A stretch of DNA of 64,000 nt, from the NCBI RefSeq assembly GCF_900100765.1, contig NZ_FNFO01000004.1, positions 496,001-560,000 of the forward strand. Direction: 5' to 3'. The stretch comes from Catalinimonas alkaloidigena. GTDB taxonomy: Bacteria > Bacteroidota > Bacteroidia > Cytophagales > Flexibacteraceae. This document shows, piece by piece, positions 16,812 through 26,162 of this stretch (positions within the stretch are counted from its first letter, which is position 1; each line of letters opens with the position of its first letter). The translations under genes and the position numbers were made by a program. Under the pieces are notes generated by a model, which was not told the origin of the DNA, searched no databases, and saw only the letters and a list, made by a program, of their open reading frames with translations.

Positions 16812-18845
16812 TTAATACCCCGTCAGTTCATCGGCGGTGTTGCGCTGTTGTTCCGGATAGAAGATGATGAAACTGTTTTCTTCGAAATACTGAGACAGAA
16901 GGCGTGGCAACCGGTCCAGGTAGTCGTGGTACGAGAGGGTACGTGCGCGTGCGTTGACAAGAATCAGCAGATCCTCCACCCCGACTTCCCGCGCCAGAAT
17001 CAGGAAATTTTCCCAGTCGTCGAAGGGGCGTAGTACGGTATCGACCGAGGGCTTTTCTTCCCGCAAGCGGTTGTCGATGACCTTCAGCGACGATTCGGTG
17101 CCGAACAGGTGCACTTTGCCGACCGTCTGCCGACAGATGGTCCGCAGCGTTTCGACCCAGGCCACAAACCCCGGCTCCCACTCGGCATCGGGCGGGACAA
17201 CGACGACCATCTTGCGAACCGTGTTGAGCGGGCGTAGCAACTTGGTCACCAGAATCATCTGGCTCGTCTTCTGCACCACGTTGTCGAGCACGCTGCCGAA
17301 CAGCCGTTCTGTGGCCGACACCCGCCCGTTCCAGCCGATCACGATCTGCGTCACGAGCAATTCTTTGGCCGTACGGATGATGCCACTCGCCACGTTAAAA
17401 TCGACCCGATGCAGTGCCTGCACCCCGTTTTCCGTCGCGGCGGCGTGCTGGCGTCCCTTTTCCAGCAGTTTGCGGGCGGTGACCAGCCGTTCTGCCGCCT
17501 CTGAATTATCGAGCACTACCGACAACAGGTAGAGCGGCTCGGCGGAAGCCGGTTGCTTGATCATCACGGCCAGATCGACCAACTGGTCGAGCGTTTCGGG
17601 GTTGGCGATGGGCACCAGAATGCGTTCGCTTTTTTCGGGCGTGGGGGGCGTGCGTTCGGCTTCGGTGGTGGCCAGGCGGCGGGCGGCGGCTTCGGTCACA
17701 AACGAACTGATCAGGCAGGTAATCAGAATCATGACGATGGTCCCGTTCAGGACGCTCTCGTTCAGCAGTCCCAACCGATACCCTACCAGGACGGCGGCCA
17801 GCGTGGCCGCGGCCTGCGAATTACTCAACCCGAAAATGATGTTGCGCTCCGGCACCGAATAGCCAAAAATGCGCTGCGTGGCCCAGGCTGCACTCCATTT
17901 GCCAAACAACGCGACGACCGTCATCGTCCCGGCTACGATCAACGCCTGACTTCCCATAAAAAACACCCGCAGGTCCACCAGCAACCCGACCCCGATCAGA
18001 AAGAACGGAATAAAAAGGGCCTGTCCGATGAACTCGAGGCGGTTCATCAGCGGCGACGAGTGCGGAATGAGGCGATTCAATGCCAGACCCGCCATAAACG
18101 CCCCGATGATGGGCTCCACCCCCGCCAGACGTGCCAGCATCGCTGAGAAAAACACCACTGCCAGCACAAACAGGTACTGCGAGATGCTTTCGCTCGCCAA
18201 GTTGCGGAAAAACCAGCGGGCAATCCAGGGAATAACGACCAGCACCAACCCCATAAAGATGCCCAGCGACACGATCAGCTTCACCCAGAAGAGCATGTTC
18301 AGTTCGCCCTCGGCGGCCCCGGCAATGACGGCCAGCACCAGCAGCGCCAGCGTATCGGTGATGATCGTGCCGCCCACCGTAATGGTCACCACCTCGTGAC
18401 GGGCGATGCCGAAACGGCTCACAATCGGGTAGGTCAGCAGCGTGTGCGAGGCGAACATGCTGGCCAGCAGCACCGACGAAGCCCAGTTGAAGCCTAGTCC
18501 GTAATAGCCTACCAGCGTGCCGATCGTCTGGGGAATCAGAAAGGTAAACGCGCCAAACACGATGCTTTTGCGCTGGTTTTTCCGAAAGTCGATCAGATCG
18601 ATCTCCAGCCCCGCCAGAAACATGAGGTAAAGCAAGCCGACCGTGCTGAACAGCGTGGTGTCCGTACCTTGGATCAGGTTGAGGCCTTTGGGGCCGACCA
18701 GCGCACCCGCCAGAATCAGGCCGATAATGCCGGGCACTTTGAAGCGACTCAACACCAGCGGAGCGACTAAAATGACCACCACAATAAGCGAAAGGATGAT
18801 CACCGGATCGGTGAGCGGTCGCGTGAATTCCGAAAAGCTGAACAT
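16812..18845 (-). CDS. CPA2-type cation:proton antiporter with C-terminal universal stress domains
   Basis: A protein of 677 residues. Residues 1-400 form a CPA2/KefB-like exchanger with about 12 membrane segments; FKVPGIIGLILAGALVGPKG and GLLYLMFLAGLEIDLIDF are the family hallmarks near the N-terminus, and GVEPIIGAFMAGLALNRLI is the second repeat. Residues 415-677 are cytoplasmic and contain two UspA-like units (SERILVPIANPETLDQLVDLAV and RKMVVVVPPDAEW). The protein probably exchanges Na+ or K+ for H+ in the inner membrane, with the Usp part sensing nucleotides. It is convergent with the amidohydrolase gene and has no close neighbour on its strand. It lacks a TrkA-N domain, so regulation differs from KefB/KefC. 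Confidence 0.88.
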   Translation of the reverse strand: MFSFSEFTRPLTDPVIILSLIVVVILVAPLVLSRFKVPGIIGLILAGALVGPKGLNLIQGTDTTLFSTVGLLYLMFLAGLEIDLIDFRKNQRKSIVFGAFTFLIPQTIGTLVGYYGLGFNWASSVLLASMFASHTLLTYPIVSRFGIARHEVVTITVGGTIITDTLALLVLAVIAGAAEGELNMLFWVKLIVSLGIFMGLVLVVIPWIARWFFRNLASESISQYLFVLAVVFFSAMLARLAGVEPIIGAFMAGLALNRLIPHSSPLMNRLEFIGQALFIPFFLIGVGLLVDLRVFFMGSQALIVAGTMTVVALFGKWSAAWATQRIFGYSVPERNIIFGLSNSQAAATLAAVLVGYRLGLLNESVLNGTIVMILITCLISSFVTEAAARRLATTEAERTPPTPEKSERILVPIANPETLDQLVDLAVMIKQPASAEPLYLLSVVLDNSEAAERLVTARKLLEKGRQHAAATENGVQALHRVDFNVASGIIRTAKELLVTQIVIGWNGRVSATERLFGSVLDNVVQKTSQMILVTKLLRPLNTVRKMVVVVPPDAEWEPGFVAWVETLRTICRQTVGKVHLFGTESSLKVIDNRLREEKPSVDTVLRPFDDWENFLILAREVGVEDLLILVNARARTLSYHDYLDRLPRLLSQYFEENSFIIFYPEQQRNTADELTGY

Positions 18846-19147
18846 AGAGAAAAGTAGGGTAAAAACCGGAATCTAAAACAGGAGCTTCTCGGCGTTCCGG
18901 GGTGGACAGCGCGCCGCCAGACACGTTTCGGGCAAAAGTTAGCGGAAAATCGCAGCCCCTTTAGTAGCCGTGCTGAACTTTCTTATCGCCTGAGGGTCAC
19001 AACCCTAACAAATGCAGTTCGGTCATGCTTTTATTCCAAAGCCGCGCCAGCGCGCGCCGCTAGAAAGTGCCGTTCTGCTCCATCTTCCTAAGTCCGAAAC
19101 ATTGCATTATTCCGGTTTGCGTCCCATCTTCGCCCAAACTATTACCC
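18846..19147. other. Intergenic region between divergent genes
   Basis: About 300 bases separating the antiporter and the esterase-like lipoprotein, which diverge. It must hold both promoters, but I see no full TAnnTTTG element on either strand and no gene. Confidence 0.4.
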
Positions 19148-20863
19148 ATGAAGCGACTTCTGTACCTGTTCCTGCCGCTCCTGGCCCTTCTTTCCTGTAC
19201 CCCTTCCGATTCTGACGACTTCCACTTCTCCGTTACCTTTCCGCAACAGGACACGCTCGACGGGCGTCTGCTGCTCATGCTCACGACCAGCGATCAGACC
19301 GAACCCCGCTTGCAGGTACAGGCCGGGGCGAAGGCCATCCCGATCTTCGGAATCGACGTAAACGAATGGAAATCAGGCGATAAAGCCGTCATTGATGGTA
19401 AGGTATTCGGCTACCCTTTTGCCCGTCTGAACGACCTGCCGCCCGGCGATTACTGGGTGCAGGCGCTGCTCCACAAGTACGAAACGTTTCAGTTGGCCAG
19501 CGGCCACACCGTCAAACTGCCGATGGACCGGGGCGAGGGGCAGCAATGGCGACGCGCGCCCGGCAACCTGTACAGCACGCCGCAAAAAGTGCACATCGAC
19601 CCGACCGCCGGCGGCACGGTCGAACTGGTGCTCGACCAGGAAATTCCGCCGCTTGTGGAGCCGCAGGATTCGAAATACATCAAACACGTGAAGATCCAGA
19701 GCCAGCGCCTCACGGAGTTCTGGGGGCGGCCCATGTACCTGGGGGCGCACGTGCTGCTGCCGGAGGGGTTTGACGAGCACCCGGAAGCACATTACCCACT
19801 CATGATTTTTCACGGGCACTTCCCGAGCGACTTCTCCGGTTTTCGGACCGAACCGCCCGACACCACGCTGGAACCCGACTACAGCGAACGCTTCGGCATT
19901 TCCGGGTACAACCGCATCCAGCAGGAAGAAGCTTACAATTTCTACAAAACCTGGACGAGCGATACGCTGCCGCGTTTTCTGATTGTGGAAATTCAGCACG
20001 CCAATCCGTACTACGACGACTCGTACGCCGTCAATTCCGAGAACCTGGGGCCGTACGGCGATGCGATTACCTACGAGCTGATTCCGTACCTGGAAAAGCA
20101 ATTCCGCGGTATTGGCGAAGGATGGTCGCGTTTTCTGTACGGCGGCTCTACCGGGGGCTGGGAAGCGCTGGCGGCGCAGGTCTTTTATCCGGACGAATAC
20201 AACGGATGTTTTGCGGCCTGTCCTGATCCAATCGATTTCCGGGCCTACACGCTCGTCAACCTTTACGAAGACACCAACGCTTATTACCTGAGCGGGCCGT
20301 TCCATGAAGTAGAACGCCCAGGCCACCGCAATTCCCTCGGCCAGGTCAACGTGACGCTGAAAGATTACAACCACCTGGAACTGGTGCTCGGCACGAACAG
20401 TCGTTCCGGCGATCAGTTCGACATCTGGCAGGCGGTTTACTCGCCCATGGGCGAAAACGGATATCCGAAACCAATCTGGGACAAAAAAACCGGTACCATC
20501 GACCGGGAAGTGGCGCAGTTCTGGCGCGAGAATTACGACCTGCGCTACATCATGGAACGCGACTGGGCGACGCTCGGCCCCAAGTTGCAGGGGAAGCTCC
20601 ACATCTACTGCGGCGACATGGACAACTACTACCTGAACAACGCCGTCTACCTCACGGAAAATTTTCTGGAGGCGACTACCGCGCCTGCCTACCAGGGAGA
20701 GGTGGACTACGGCGACCGGGCAGAACACTGCTGGAACGGCGACCACGTTCATCCCAACCACATTTCGCGGCTGCGCTACAACACGATGTACCTCCCCCAG
20801 ATTATGCAACGTATCAATGCCTCCGCCCCAGAAGGCGCCGACCTGAAAAGCTGGCGCTACTAA
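19148..20863 (+). CDS. Lipoprotein with esterase-like alpha/beta hydrolase fold
   Basis: A protein of 571 residues. The ATG at 19148 gives a lipoprotein signal ending at C17 (ALLSCTPS), which the longer open frame does not. The first 200 residues are beta-rich (an Ig-like or carbohydrate-binding accessory domain is possible). The second part resembles the putative esterase/Esterase D group: HYPLMIFHGHFPSDFSGF, then YGGSTGGWEALAAQVFYPDE with the likely nucleophile S334, and a terminal HCWNGDHVHPNHISR that could supply the catalytic histidine. An envelope esterase acting on a carbohydrate ester or siderophore-like ester is plausible but not proven. It is monocistronic and convergent with the VTT-domain gene 43 bases away. 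Confidence 0.7.
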   Translation: MKRLLYLFLPLLALLSCTPSDSDDFHFSVTFPQQDTLDGRLLLMLTTSDQTEPRLQVQAGAKAIPIFGIDVNEWKSGDKAVIDGKVFGYPFARLNDLPPGDYWVQALLHKYETFQLASGHTVKLPMDRGEGQQWRRAPGNLYSTPQKVHIDPTAGGTVELVLDQEIPPLVEPQDSKYIKHVKIQSQRLTEFWGRPMYLGAHVLLPEGFDEHPEAHYPLMIFHGHFPSDFSGFRTEPPDTTLEPDYSERFGISGYNRIQQEEAYNFYKTWTSDTLPRFLIVEIQHANPYYDDSYAVNSENLGPYGDAITYELIPYLEKQFRGIGEGWSRFLYGGSTGGWEALAAQVFYPDEYNGCFAACPDPIDFRAYTLVNLYEDTNAYYLSGPFHEVERPGHRNSLGQVNVTLKDYNHLELVLGTNSRSGDQFDIWQAVYSPMGENGYPKPIWDKKTGTIDREVAQFWRENYDLRYIMERDWATLGPKLQGKLHIYCGDMDNYYLNNAVYLTENFLEATTAPAYQGEVDYGDRAEHCWNGDHVHPNHISRLRYNTMYLPQIMQRINASAPEGADLKSWRY

Positions 20864-20906
20864 CCCGGAGCACGGACCGTCGGGCGACCGGAATACGCGT
20901 GGTCGT

Positions 20907-21545
20907 CTACCTCTGCTCCCACTTCAAGAGCGGTCGCACGGCCAGCCAGAGCAGCATGGGGACGAGCGCGCTGAGCACCAGCGTGAGCACCGGACGTTCG
21001 AGACCGAAGTGGCCCACCGCCGCGAAGGTAAAGCCCAAGGGCAGGGAGCCACAGGCCAGGGCGCCGTAAAACAGCGGGGCAGGCATGCAGGTGAGTCCCG
21101 CCATGCAGGCTACTACTTCGGGCAGGACGGGAATCCAGCGCGAGAAGGCAACGATCCACCCTCCGGCCCTGGAAAACAGCCGCTGGCCCCGGTCCAGATC
21201 GCCCTCGCTCAGGATACGGCGGGCCGCGTTGGGGCCAATCCGCTGGCAGAGTTCATAGGCCAGCGCCCCGGAGAGAAAAGACCCTGTGGCGGCCAGTGCC
21301 CCTCCCCACCAAGGCCCGTAGAGCAATCCGAGTGCGGCCATAATGACCGTGGCCGGTAGCGGCAGAAACAGATCACCGATCAGGAGTACAATGGCCATGG
21401 CCCAGGCCCACGCGCCGTAGCCTTCGAGCCAATCGACCGAGCCGGAGAAGGTAAAGAACGATTCGAGGGCGTCGCCCCAGAAGAAGAACGGAATCAGAAC
21501 CAACAAGGCCAGCGCCAGAAACACCAGAAGCAACCGCATGGGCAA
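20907..21545 (-). CDS. VTT (TVP38/TMEM64, DedA-like) inner-membrane protein
   Basis: A protein of 212 residues with five or six hydrophobic segments. The central region, DLFLPLPATVIMAALGLLYG followed by GALAATGSFLSGALAYELCQ, is the VTT/SNARE-associated Golgi domain of TVP38/TMEM64 and DedA proteins; a later RAGGWIVAFSRWIPVLPEVV carries the conserved arginine and proline. Family members have been linked to lipid scrambling and membrane homeostasis. The gene lies 69 bases downstream of the gene for the sigma-associated membrane protein on the same strand and could belong to that transcript. Nothing in the sequence shows its substrate. Confidence 0.8.
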   Translation of the reverse strand: MPMRLLLVFLALALLVLIPFFFWGDALESFFTFSGSVDWLEGYGAWAWAMAIVLLIGDLFLPLPATVIMAALGLLYGPWWGGALAATGSFLSGALAYELCQRIGPNAARRILSEGDLDRGQRLFSRAGGWIVAFSRWIPVLPEVVACMAGLTCMPAPLFYGALACGSLPLGFTFAAVGHFGLERPVLTLVLSALVPMLLWLAVRPLLKWEQR

Positions 21546-21614
21546 CAGGAACGAGATTTGCCACGAAGTTATCGGGTTGCGGGGAATCGGGTGCTTCTGA
21601 CGCGGACCGGCCCC

Positions 21615-22277
21615 TTACGCGACCGTTGTTTCGGACGCTTTGTATGCCTGCACCTGTTTCAGGAGGTCTTGCGCCTGCCGTACGGCGTCCCACTCCCGCC
21701 CCTGCATCAGCAGACGGAACCAGCGCTTCGACTGGTTTTCCGGTTTCAGGTTGAAGAACAGCCAGAGACCCACCACGGCCAGCAACGAGGTGATGCCGAG
21801 TTGCACGACCCAGAACCACGTACCGGCGTGGGCCACCATGCCCTGCGTCAGGTAAAACGTCGAATACAGCGGCATCTGCACCCACATCAGGCGGCCCGAC
21901 CAGAGCGTAGCCGTTTGCAGTTTGGCCAGCTTTTCCTGTACGTCCAGCACAGATTCGCTGGTGTCGATCTGGTAGATCAGCACCAGGTCGTAGATGTAAA
22001 AGCCGATGGCCAGCGTGGTCAGGAGGGACACTAGGCCGACGGAGATCAGGAACATCGGACTCCCGACCGAGAAAAACGTAACCAGGAGGACATTCAGGAA
22101 TAGAACCCACGGAATGCCGACCAGGATGGCAAAGTGTTTCAATGGTTTGAGCGAGGCCACGACCGAGGCCGCCTTCATCTTTTTTACATCCGAGAGCAGC
22201 GCCCGGTTCAGGGCCAATGATTGCTCCAGTTTTTGGTCGTACGCGGCCCAAAGGGATTTCAGTTCAAGATCGTTCAT
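21615..22277 (-). CDS. Sigma-factor-associated inner-membrane protein (unknown function)
   Basis: A protein of 220 residues. An N-terminal cytoplasmic segment of about 40 residues (MNDLELKSLWAAYDQKLEQS) precedes four membrane segments: ILVGIPWVLFLNVLLVTFF, LISVGLVSLLTTLAIGFYIY, a weaker one near FYLTQGMVAHAGTWFW, and LGITSLLAVVGLWLFF. A charged tail of about 45 residues ends the protein. It starts five bases after the stop codon of an ECF sigma gene, and this pairing is common in Bacteroidota. The N-terminal layout resembles membrane anti-sigma factors, but it lacks the HxxxCxxC zinc motif and the FecR domain. I infer that it may modulate the sigma factor. Confidence 0.65.
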   Translation of the reverse strand: MNDLELKSLWAAYDQKLEQSLALNRALLSDVKKMKAASVVASLKPLKHFAILVGIPWVLFLNVLLVTFFSVGSPMFLISVGLVSLLTTLAIGFYIYDLVLIYQIDTSESVLDVQEKLAKLQTATLWSGRLMWVQMPLYSTFYLTQGMVAHAGTWFWVVQLGITSLLAVVGLWLFFNLKPENQSKRWFRLLMQGREWDAVRQAQDLLKQVQAYKASETTVA

Positions 22278-22282
22278 GTTCG

Positions 22283-22816
22283 TTAGGAAAAGGATAGGGT
22301 GTCAAATTTTTGTTTCAGTTTCAGTTTGATGCGGGCCACTTTGGTCGAAACGTTCGTGGCGCTCAGGCCCAGCACCTCGCCGATTTCCTTCTGGTCGTTG
22401 CCTTCCAGGTAGAGCAGCATCAGGGCGCGGTCCAGCTCCTTCAACTCCGCAATAAAGCGCTGTAGGTAGTGCAGCTTTTCGTCCAGCTCGACCGAGTTCG
22501 TTTCGGTAAACAGCAACAGATCGCCGTCGGGCAACGGGCGTGTGGTAGCGGCAGTCCGCCGGGCCTTTCGGTAGGCCGAGATCGCCACGTTCAGCGCGAT
22601 CCGGTACATCCAGGTCGAGAATTTGTGGCGGTGGTCGAACCGGGGAAACGCTTTCCAGACCTGCAGTATGATTTCCTGGGTCAGGTCTTTCCGGTCCTCT
22701 TCGTGGGTACAGTAAGCGTTCGCTACTTTATAGACGATGCCTTTGTGGGCGTTGAGGAGTTCAAGAAAAGCGTCCTCGCTCGCGGGCTGGTCCGAGGCTA
22801 CTGCGTCGTGTGCCAC
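22283..22816 (-). CDS. ECF-type RNA polymerase sigma factor
   Basis: With a GTG start at 22816 the protein has 177 residues. Region 2 is FLELLNAHKGIVYKVANAYC through DLTQEIILQVWKAFPRFD and KFSTWMYRIALNVAISAYR. Region 4 is LKELDRALMLLYLEGNDQ followed by the helix-turn-helix EIGEVLGLSATNVSTKVAR. It directs RNA polymerase to a small regulon. The frame stays open a further 107 codons upstream, but that part has no sigma features and reads like translated noncoding DNA, so I chose the GTG; the exact start is uncertain. The membrane protein gene follows after five bases, which implies co-expression and perhaps control of the sigma factor by that protein. Confidence 0.8.
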   Translation of the reverse strand: MAHDAVASDQPASEDAFLELLNAHKGIVYKVANAYCTHEEDRKDLTQEIILQVWKAFPRFDHRHKFSTWMYRIALNVAISAYRKARRTAATTRPLPDGDLLLFTETNSVELDEKLHYLQRFIAELKELDRALMLLYLEGNDQKEIGEVLGLSATNVSTKVARIKLKLKQKFDTLSFS

Positions 22817-23638
22817 CGCGGCCCCCTCGTTCGGGCCATCGCTTCGGAGCGACGCCTGCAGGCGGTAGATCGCCGTGCGCAGCGGATCGGGTAACCAAAG
22901 CCAGGAGGCAAGCACAACACCATGATGGAAGGAAATAAACACGTTGCGATTTTTGATTTGTCCTATGATTCGCAGGTACCTCCGGAATATCACAACCGCC
23001 CCGCAACTTTTTTTCCATGGTAAAAAAATGATTCGTCTGTAAAAAGAAAAGCCGTGATGCGAACACCACGGCTTTTGAGATAGATGATGAATAAAGGGAC
23101 GTTCGTCGGCGCATGTTTCCAGCAATCTGGCCGACATAACATTGAGGTAATGGTGTAATGGTTGATGGCCTGTTCGACCGAGGCCACGTAAATGCTATTT
23201 TTCTGCGTGATACGTGAGTAAAGGTGGCACCAGAGCACCGATAAAGGCTTGATGCGGTACGGTTCTATCTCGCTCGTCAGGCAATGCTCAAAGCTAGAGA
23301 GAGTCCAAATTCGCACCCCGCTGATCCGGCCGGGTTTCTTACAGGAGCAATAAACATCAGGAGGAGATTCTGTAACAACCAATACCAGCACGCCAGTGCA
23401 CTACACCCACTACTAGACGTTGCAACTACCTTTCCCTAGCTGTGAACCGAACTAATTAACCTAGCCCAAAACACCTCTTTTGAAGGTAGCCATCACGCAC
23501 CCGACGGTGCTTCCTTTCCTCAAAATGTCACACAAATCATCCCTTCGTCCGTGCATACCCGTGAGCGTGCCTCTAAAAAGTATTAGAATTATCCGCTAGC
23601 GAACCGCCCCCGCCCGTTAGCCGAGGGCAAGCCCCTTC
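22817..23638. other. Long region without a recognisable gene
   Basis: About 820 bases between the sigma gene and the terminator of the GMC gene. Open frames here have unlikely amino-acid composition and no recognisable domain. The region contains a complete hairpin terminator (23047-23076) whose T run faces the - strand, although no - strand gene precedes it closely. A noncoding or very small-protein transcript starting somewhere in 23080-23600 is possible. Confidence 0.45.
23041..23076 (-). terminator. Orphan intrinsic terminator
   Basis: The stem AAAAGCCGTG (23047-23056) pairs with CACGGCTTTT (23067-23076) across a 10-base loop. On the - strand it is followed by the T-rich TTCTTTTTAC. The GMC gene upstream already has its own terminator, so this one must end another - strand transcript. 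Confidence 0.6.
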
Positions 23639-23674
23639 AGCAAAAAGCCTCGACCCTATGCAGAGTCGAGGCTT
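23639..23674 (-). terminator. Intrinsic terminator of the first GMC oxidoreductase operon
   Basis: A perfect 11-base stem, AAAGCCTCGAC (23643-23653) with GTCGAGGCTTT (23664-23674), followed on the - strand by TTTTT. It is 25 bases beyond the GMC stop codon. Confidence 0.8.
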
Positions 23675-23698
23675 TCAAGAAATCGGTTTCGGAATAGG

Positions 23699-25396
23699 TT
23701 AAAGATTCATACGCTTCAGTTCCTTTACGGCGTAGTCGGCAGCGCGGGCCGTCATCGCCATGTAAGTCAGCGACGGATTCTGACACCCGGCCGACGTCAT
23801 GAACGAGCCATCGGTCACGAATACGTTCGGTACGGCGTGCATCTGTGCCCATTTGTTCAGCACCGACGTTTTAGGATCGTTCCCCATGCGGGCCGTGCCC
23901 ATCTCGTGGATGGCCATGCCGGGATAAGAACCCCGGTCGTAGGTACGCACGTTCTTCACCCCGGCGGCCTCCAGCATTTCGGCGGCATCGTTCATCATGT
24001 CCTTGCGCATTTTTTCTTCGTTTTCGCGGAACGTGACGTCGAACACCACCGTGGGCTGCCCCCATTTATCCGTTTTGGTTTTGTCCAGGTACACGCGGTT
24101 GTCTTCGTACGGCAAGGTCTCCCCGAAGCCACCGAGTCCCATTTGCCACGTGCCGGGTTGGGTCAGTTCTTCCTTGAAATCTGCGCCGAAGGCCATTTCG
24201 GCCACGCCCCGCTGCCATCCCTGGCGGCTGGCTCCTCCCTGGTAGCCGAACCCCCGCAGGTAGTCGCGCTTGTCGCCTCCCACGTTGCGGTACCGCGGCA
24301 CATAAATGCCGTTGGCACGGCGGCCGTAATAGTATTGGTCCTCAAAGCCCATCCACTCACCTGCCGCACCGGTGCGGAAGTGGTGGTCGATCACATTGCG
24401 CCCTACCTGCCCGCTGTCGTTGCCCAGTCCCTCGGGGAAGCGGTCCGAGGTAGAATTGAGCAGCACAAAGGCCGAGCCGATTGCCGACGCATTTAAAAAG
24501 ATGATTTTGGCGTAAAACTCCATCGTCTCGTTGCTCTGCGAGTCGATCACGCGCACGCCCGAGGCTTTGCCCTTGTCGTTGTCGTACATGATGGCGTTCA
24601 CGATGGAGTTGGGTCGCAGCGTCAGGTTGCCGGTGGCCAGCGCGGCCGGCAGCGTAGACGATTGGGTACTGAAGTACGCTCCGTACGGACAGCCCCGGCT
24701 GCACAGGTTGCGGTACTGACAGCTGGTACGGCCCGGCAGCGACTGGGTGATATTCGCCACCCGCCCGATGGTCATCTTCCGATTTTTAAAATTCGACTCG
24801 ATGCCCTTCTTCACCTCTTTCTCGACGCAGTACATCTCCATCGGTGGCATAAATTGCCCGTCGGGCAACTGCGGCAGGCCTTCTTTCTGCCCGCTGACGC
24901 CGATAAATTTTTCTACGTAATCGTACCAGGGGGCCATGTCTTTGTAACGAACCGGCCAGTCGATGGCGACGCCTTCTTTGGCATTGGCCTCGAAATCCAT
25001 TTCGCTCAGGCGGTAGGATTGCCGCCCCCACATGATGGATTTTCCGCCGACGATGTCGGGACGGAACCAGTCGAAGCGGCTTTTTTCGGCATACGGCGCA
25101 TCGGCATCCTTAAACCAATAGCTTTCGTTGTGCTCGCTGTAAGGGTAGTCGCGCGACAGGAACTCGTGCGACTCGCGCTGTTCGTTGGTGATGCGCCCCC
25201 GGTGTTTGAACTCCCACGGGGCTTTGGTAGCGGTGACGTAATCTTTGACGTGTTCGAGCTGGTGGCCACGTTCCAGCATCAGTACCTTGAGGCCTTTTTC
25301 GGTGAGTTCTTTAGCGGCCCAACCGCCACTGATGCCTGAGCCAATCACGATGGCGTCGTACGTATTTTGTTCTTTGGCTTTTCCGTTTACTTGCAT
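23699..25396 (-). CDS. GMC family FAD-dependent oxidoreductase (copy 1)
   Basis: A protein of 565 residues, starting at the ATG at 25396 (MQVNGKAKEQ), which places the FAD dinucleotide motif GSGISGGWAAKEL near residue 18. It belongs to the glucose/gluconate dehydrogenase-like GMC branch: CQYRNLCSRGCPYGAYFST is a cysteine cluster seen in dehydrogenases of this branch, and the C-terminus has GMAIHEMGTARMGNDP and AGCQNPSLTYMAMTARAAD, which carry the usual catalytic region. It oxidises a sugar or alcohol and passes electrons onward; the substrate is unknown. It has no signal peptide of its own, but the gene upstream encodes a Tat-signal lipoprotein partner, so export as a complex is likely. A second copy is at 34954-36705. 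Confidence 0.87.
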   Translation of the reverse strand: MQVNGKAKEQNTYDAIVIGSGISGGWAAKELTEKGLKVLMLERGHQLEHVKDYVTATKAPWEFKHRGRITNEQRESHEFLSRDYPYSEHNESYWFKDADAPYAEKSRFDWFRPDIVGGKSIMWGRQSYRLSEMDFEANAKEGVAIDWPVRYKDMAPWYDYVEKFIGVSGQKEGLPQLPDGQFMPPMEMYCVEKEVKKGIESNFKNRKMTIGRVANITQSLPGRTSCQYRNLCSRGCPYGAYFSTQSSTLPAALATGNLTLRPNSIVNAIMYDNDKGKASGVRVIDSQSNETMEFYAKIIFLNASAIGSAFVLLNSTSDRFPEGLGNDSGQVGRNVIDHHFRTGAAGEWMGFEDQYYYGRRANGIYVPRYRNVGGDKRDYLRGFGYQGGASRQGWQRGVAEMAFGADFKEELTQPGTWQMGLGGFGETLPYEDNRVYLDKTKTDKWGQPTVVFDVTFRENEEKMRKDMMNDAAEMLEAAGVKNVRTYDRGSYPGMAIHEMGTARMGNDPKTSVLNKWAQMHAVPNVFVTDGSFMTSAGCQNPSLTYMAMTARAADYAVKELKRMNL

Positions 25397-25480
25397 GAGG
25401 TTGTTCGAAAAAATAAGTGCATACCCGCTGAGCGGCGGAAGCAATCGCCTCTTTCGGAGGCTCAGCGAAGCGTAAGTAAG

Positions 25481-26083
25481 TTACAGTGCCCAGGTTTTCT
25501 GACCTTCTTCCATCGGCATGCAGCCGTCGAAGCGCCCCGGCACCGGCACGTAGGCCAACGCCTGCGTCGCCCCGATTTCGGAGGTAAAATATCCCAGCAA
25601 CGTTAGTTCTTTCATCAGGCGGAAGAAAGGACGCCCCTGGTCTTCGGTTCCTTCTGCTGCCCCGGGCGTGGCTTCCTGTACTGACGCAGCCGCCATTTCT
25701 TTCAGCACTTCGGCTTGTTGTTCAGGAGTCGCCTCCATAAACTCTTTGTCGAATTTGTCCTTGCTGCGCTTTTCCATGTCTTTCAGGCCAGCTTTGAAGC
25801 TATCGCGGTCCGCCTGTGGATAGCACTCTTCCAGCATCATGACGATAAACGCCGGAACGCCTGCGGCTTTGGCACCGGGCGTGCTGGTGGTGGGGATAAT
25901 CAGTTCGGCGGTTTCGGCCACAATGGCCTGCTGTTGGTCGTTCAGAAAACCTTCTTCAGCTTGTTCCGCGGTCTCCGTGCTCTTTTTGGGATCGCACCCG
26001 CTCAGCAGATACGTCAGGGCCGGAGCGGAAAGGGTGCCTCCCATCAGGTAAGTCACCCGGCGCAGGGCTTCTCGTCTTTCCAA
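25481..26083 (-). CDS. Gluconate 2-dehydrogenase subunit 3-like Tat lipoprotein (copy 1)
   Basis: A protein of 200 residues. The N-terminus carries a twin-arginine motif (RREALRRVTYLMGG) and a lipobox ending at C30 (LLSGC). The mature part matches the small gamma subunit of gluconate/glucose dehydrogenases: AETAELIIPTTSTPGAKAAG, then FIVMMLEECYPQADRDSFKAG, and the C-terminal MKELTLLGYFTSEIGATQAL. In characterised dehydrogenases such a subunit helps fold the GMC catalytic subunit and carries it through Tat. It is 84 bases upstream of GMC copy 1 on the same strand, so both should be co-expressed and act in the envelope. No cytochrome subunit is adjacent. Confidence 0.85.
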   Translation of the reverse strand: MERREALRRVTYLMGGTLSAPALTYLLSGCDPKKSTETAEQAEEGFLNDQQQAIVAETAELIIPTTSTPGAKAAGVPAFIVMMLEECYPQADRDSFKAGLKDMEKRSKDKFDKEFMEATPEQQAEVLKEMAAASVQEATPGAAEGTEDQGRPFFRLMKELTLLGYFTSEIGATQALAYVPVPGRFDGCMPMEEGQKTWAL

Positions 26084-26162
26084 AATAATCTGTGTTTAAA
26101 AGTAGGATGATCGAAGCAATCTACTGAAAATCCGGGGGACCGTCAATGGAATGGCGTGCCGA

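Noticed and set aside
22990-23391. 133-codon open frame in the region upstream of the sigma gene
   Set aside because: The composition is irregular (many C, W, H, Y), it has no domain, and it runs through the hairpin terminator.
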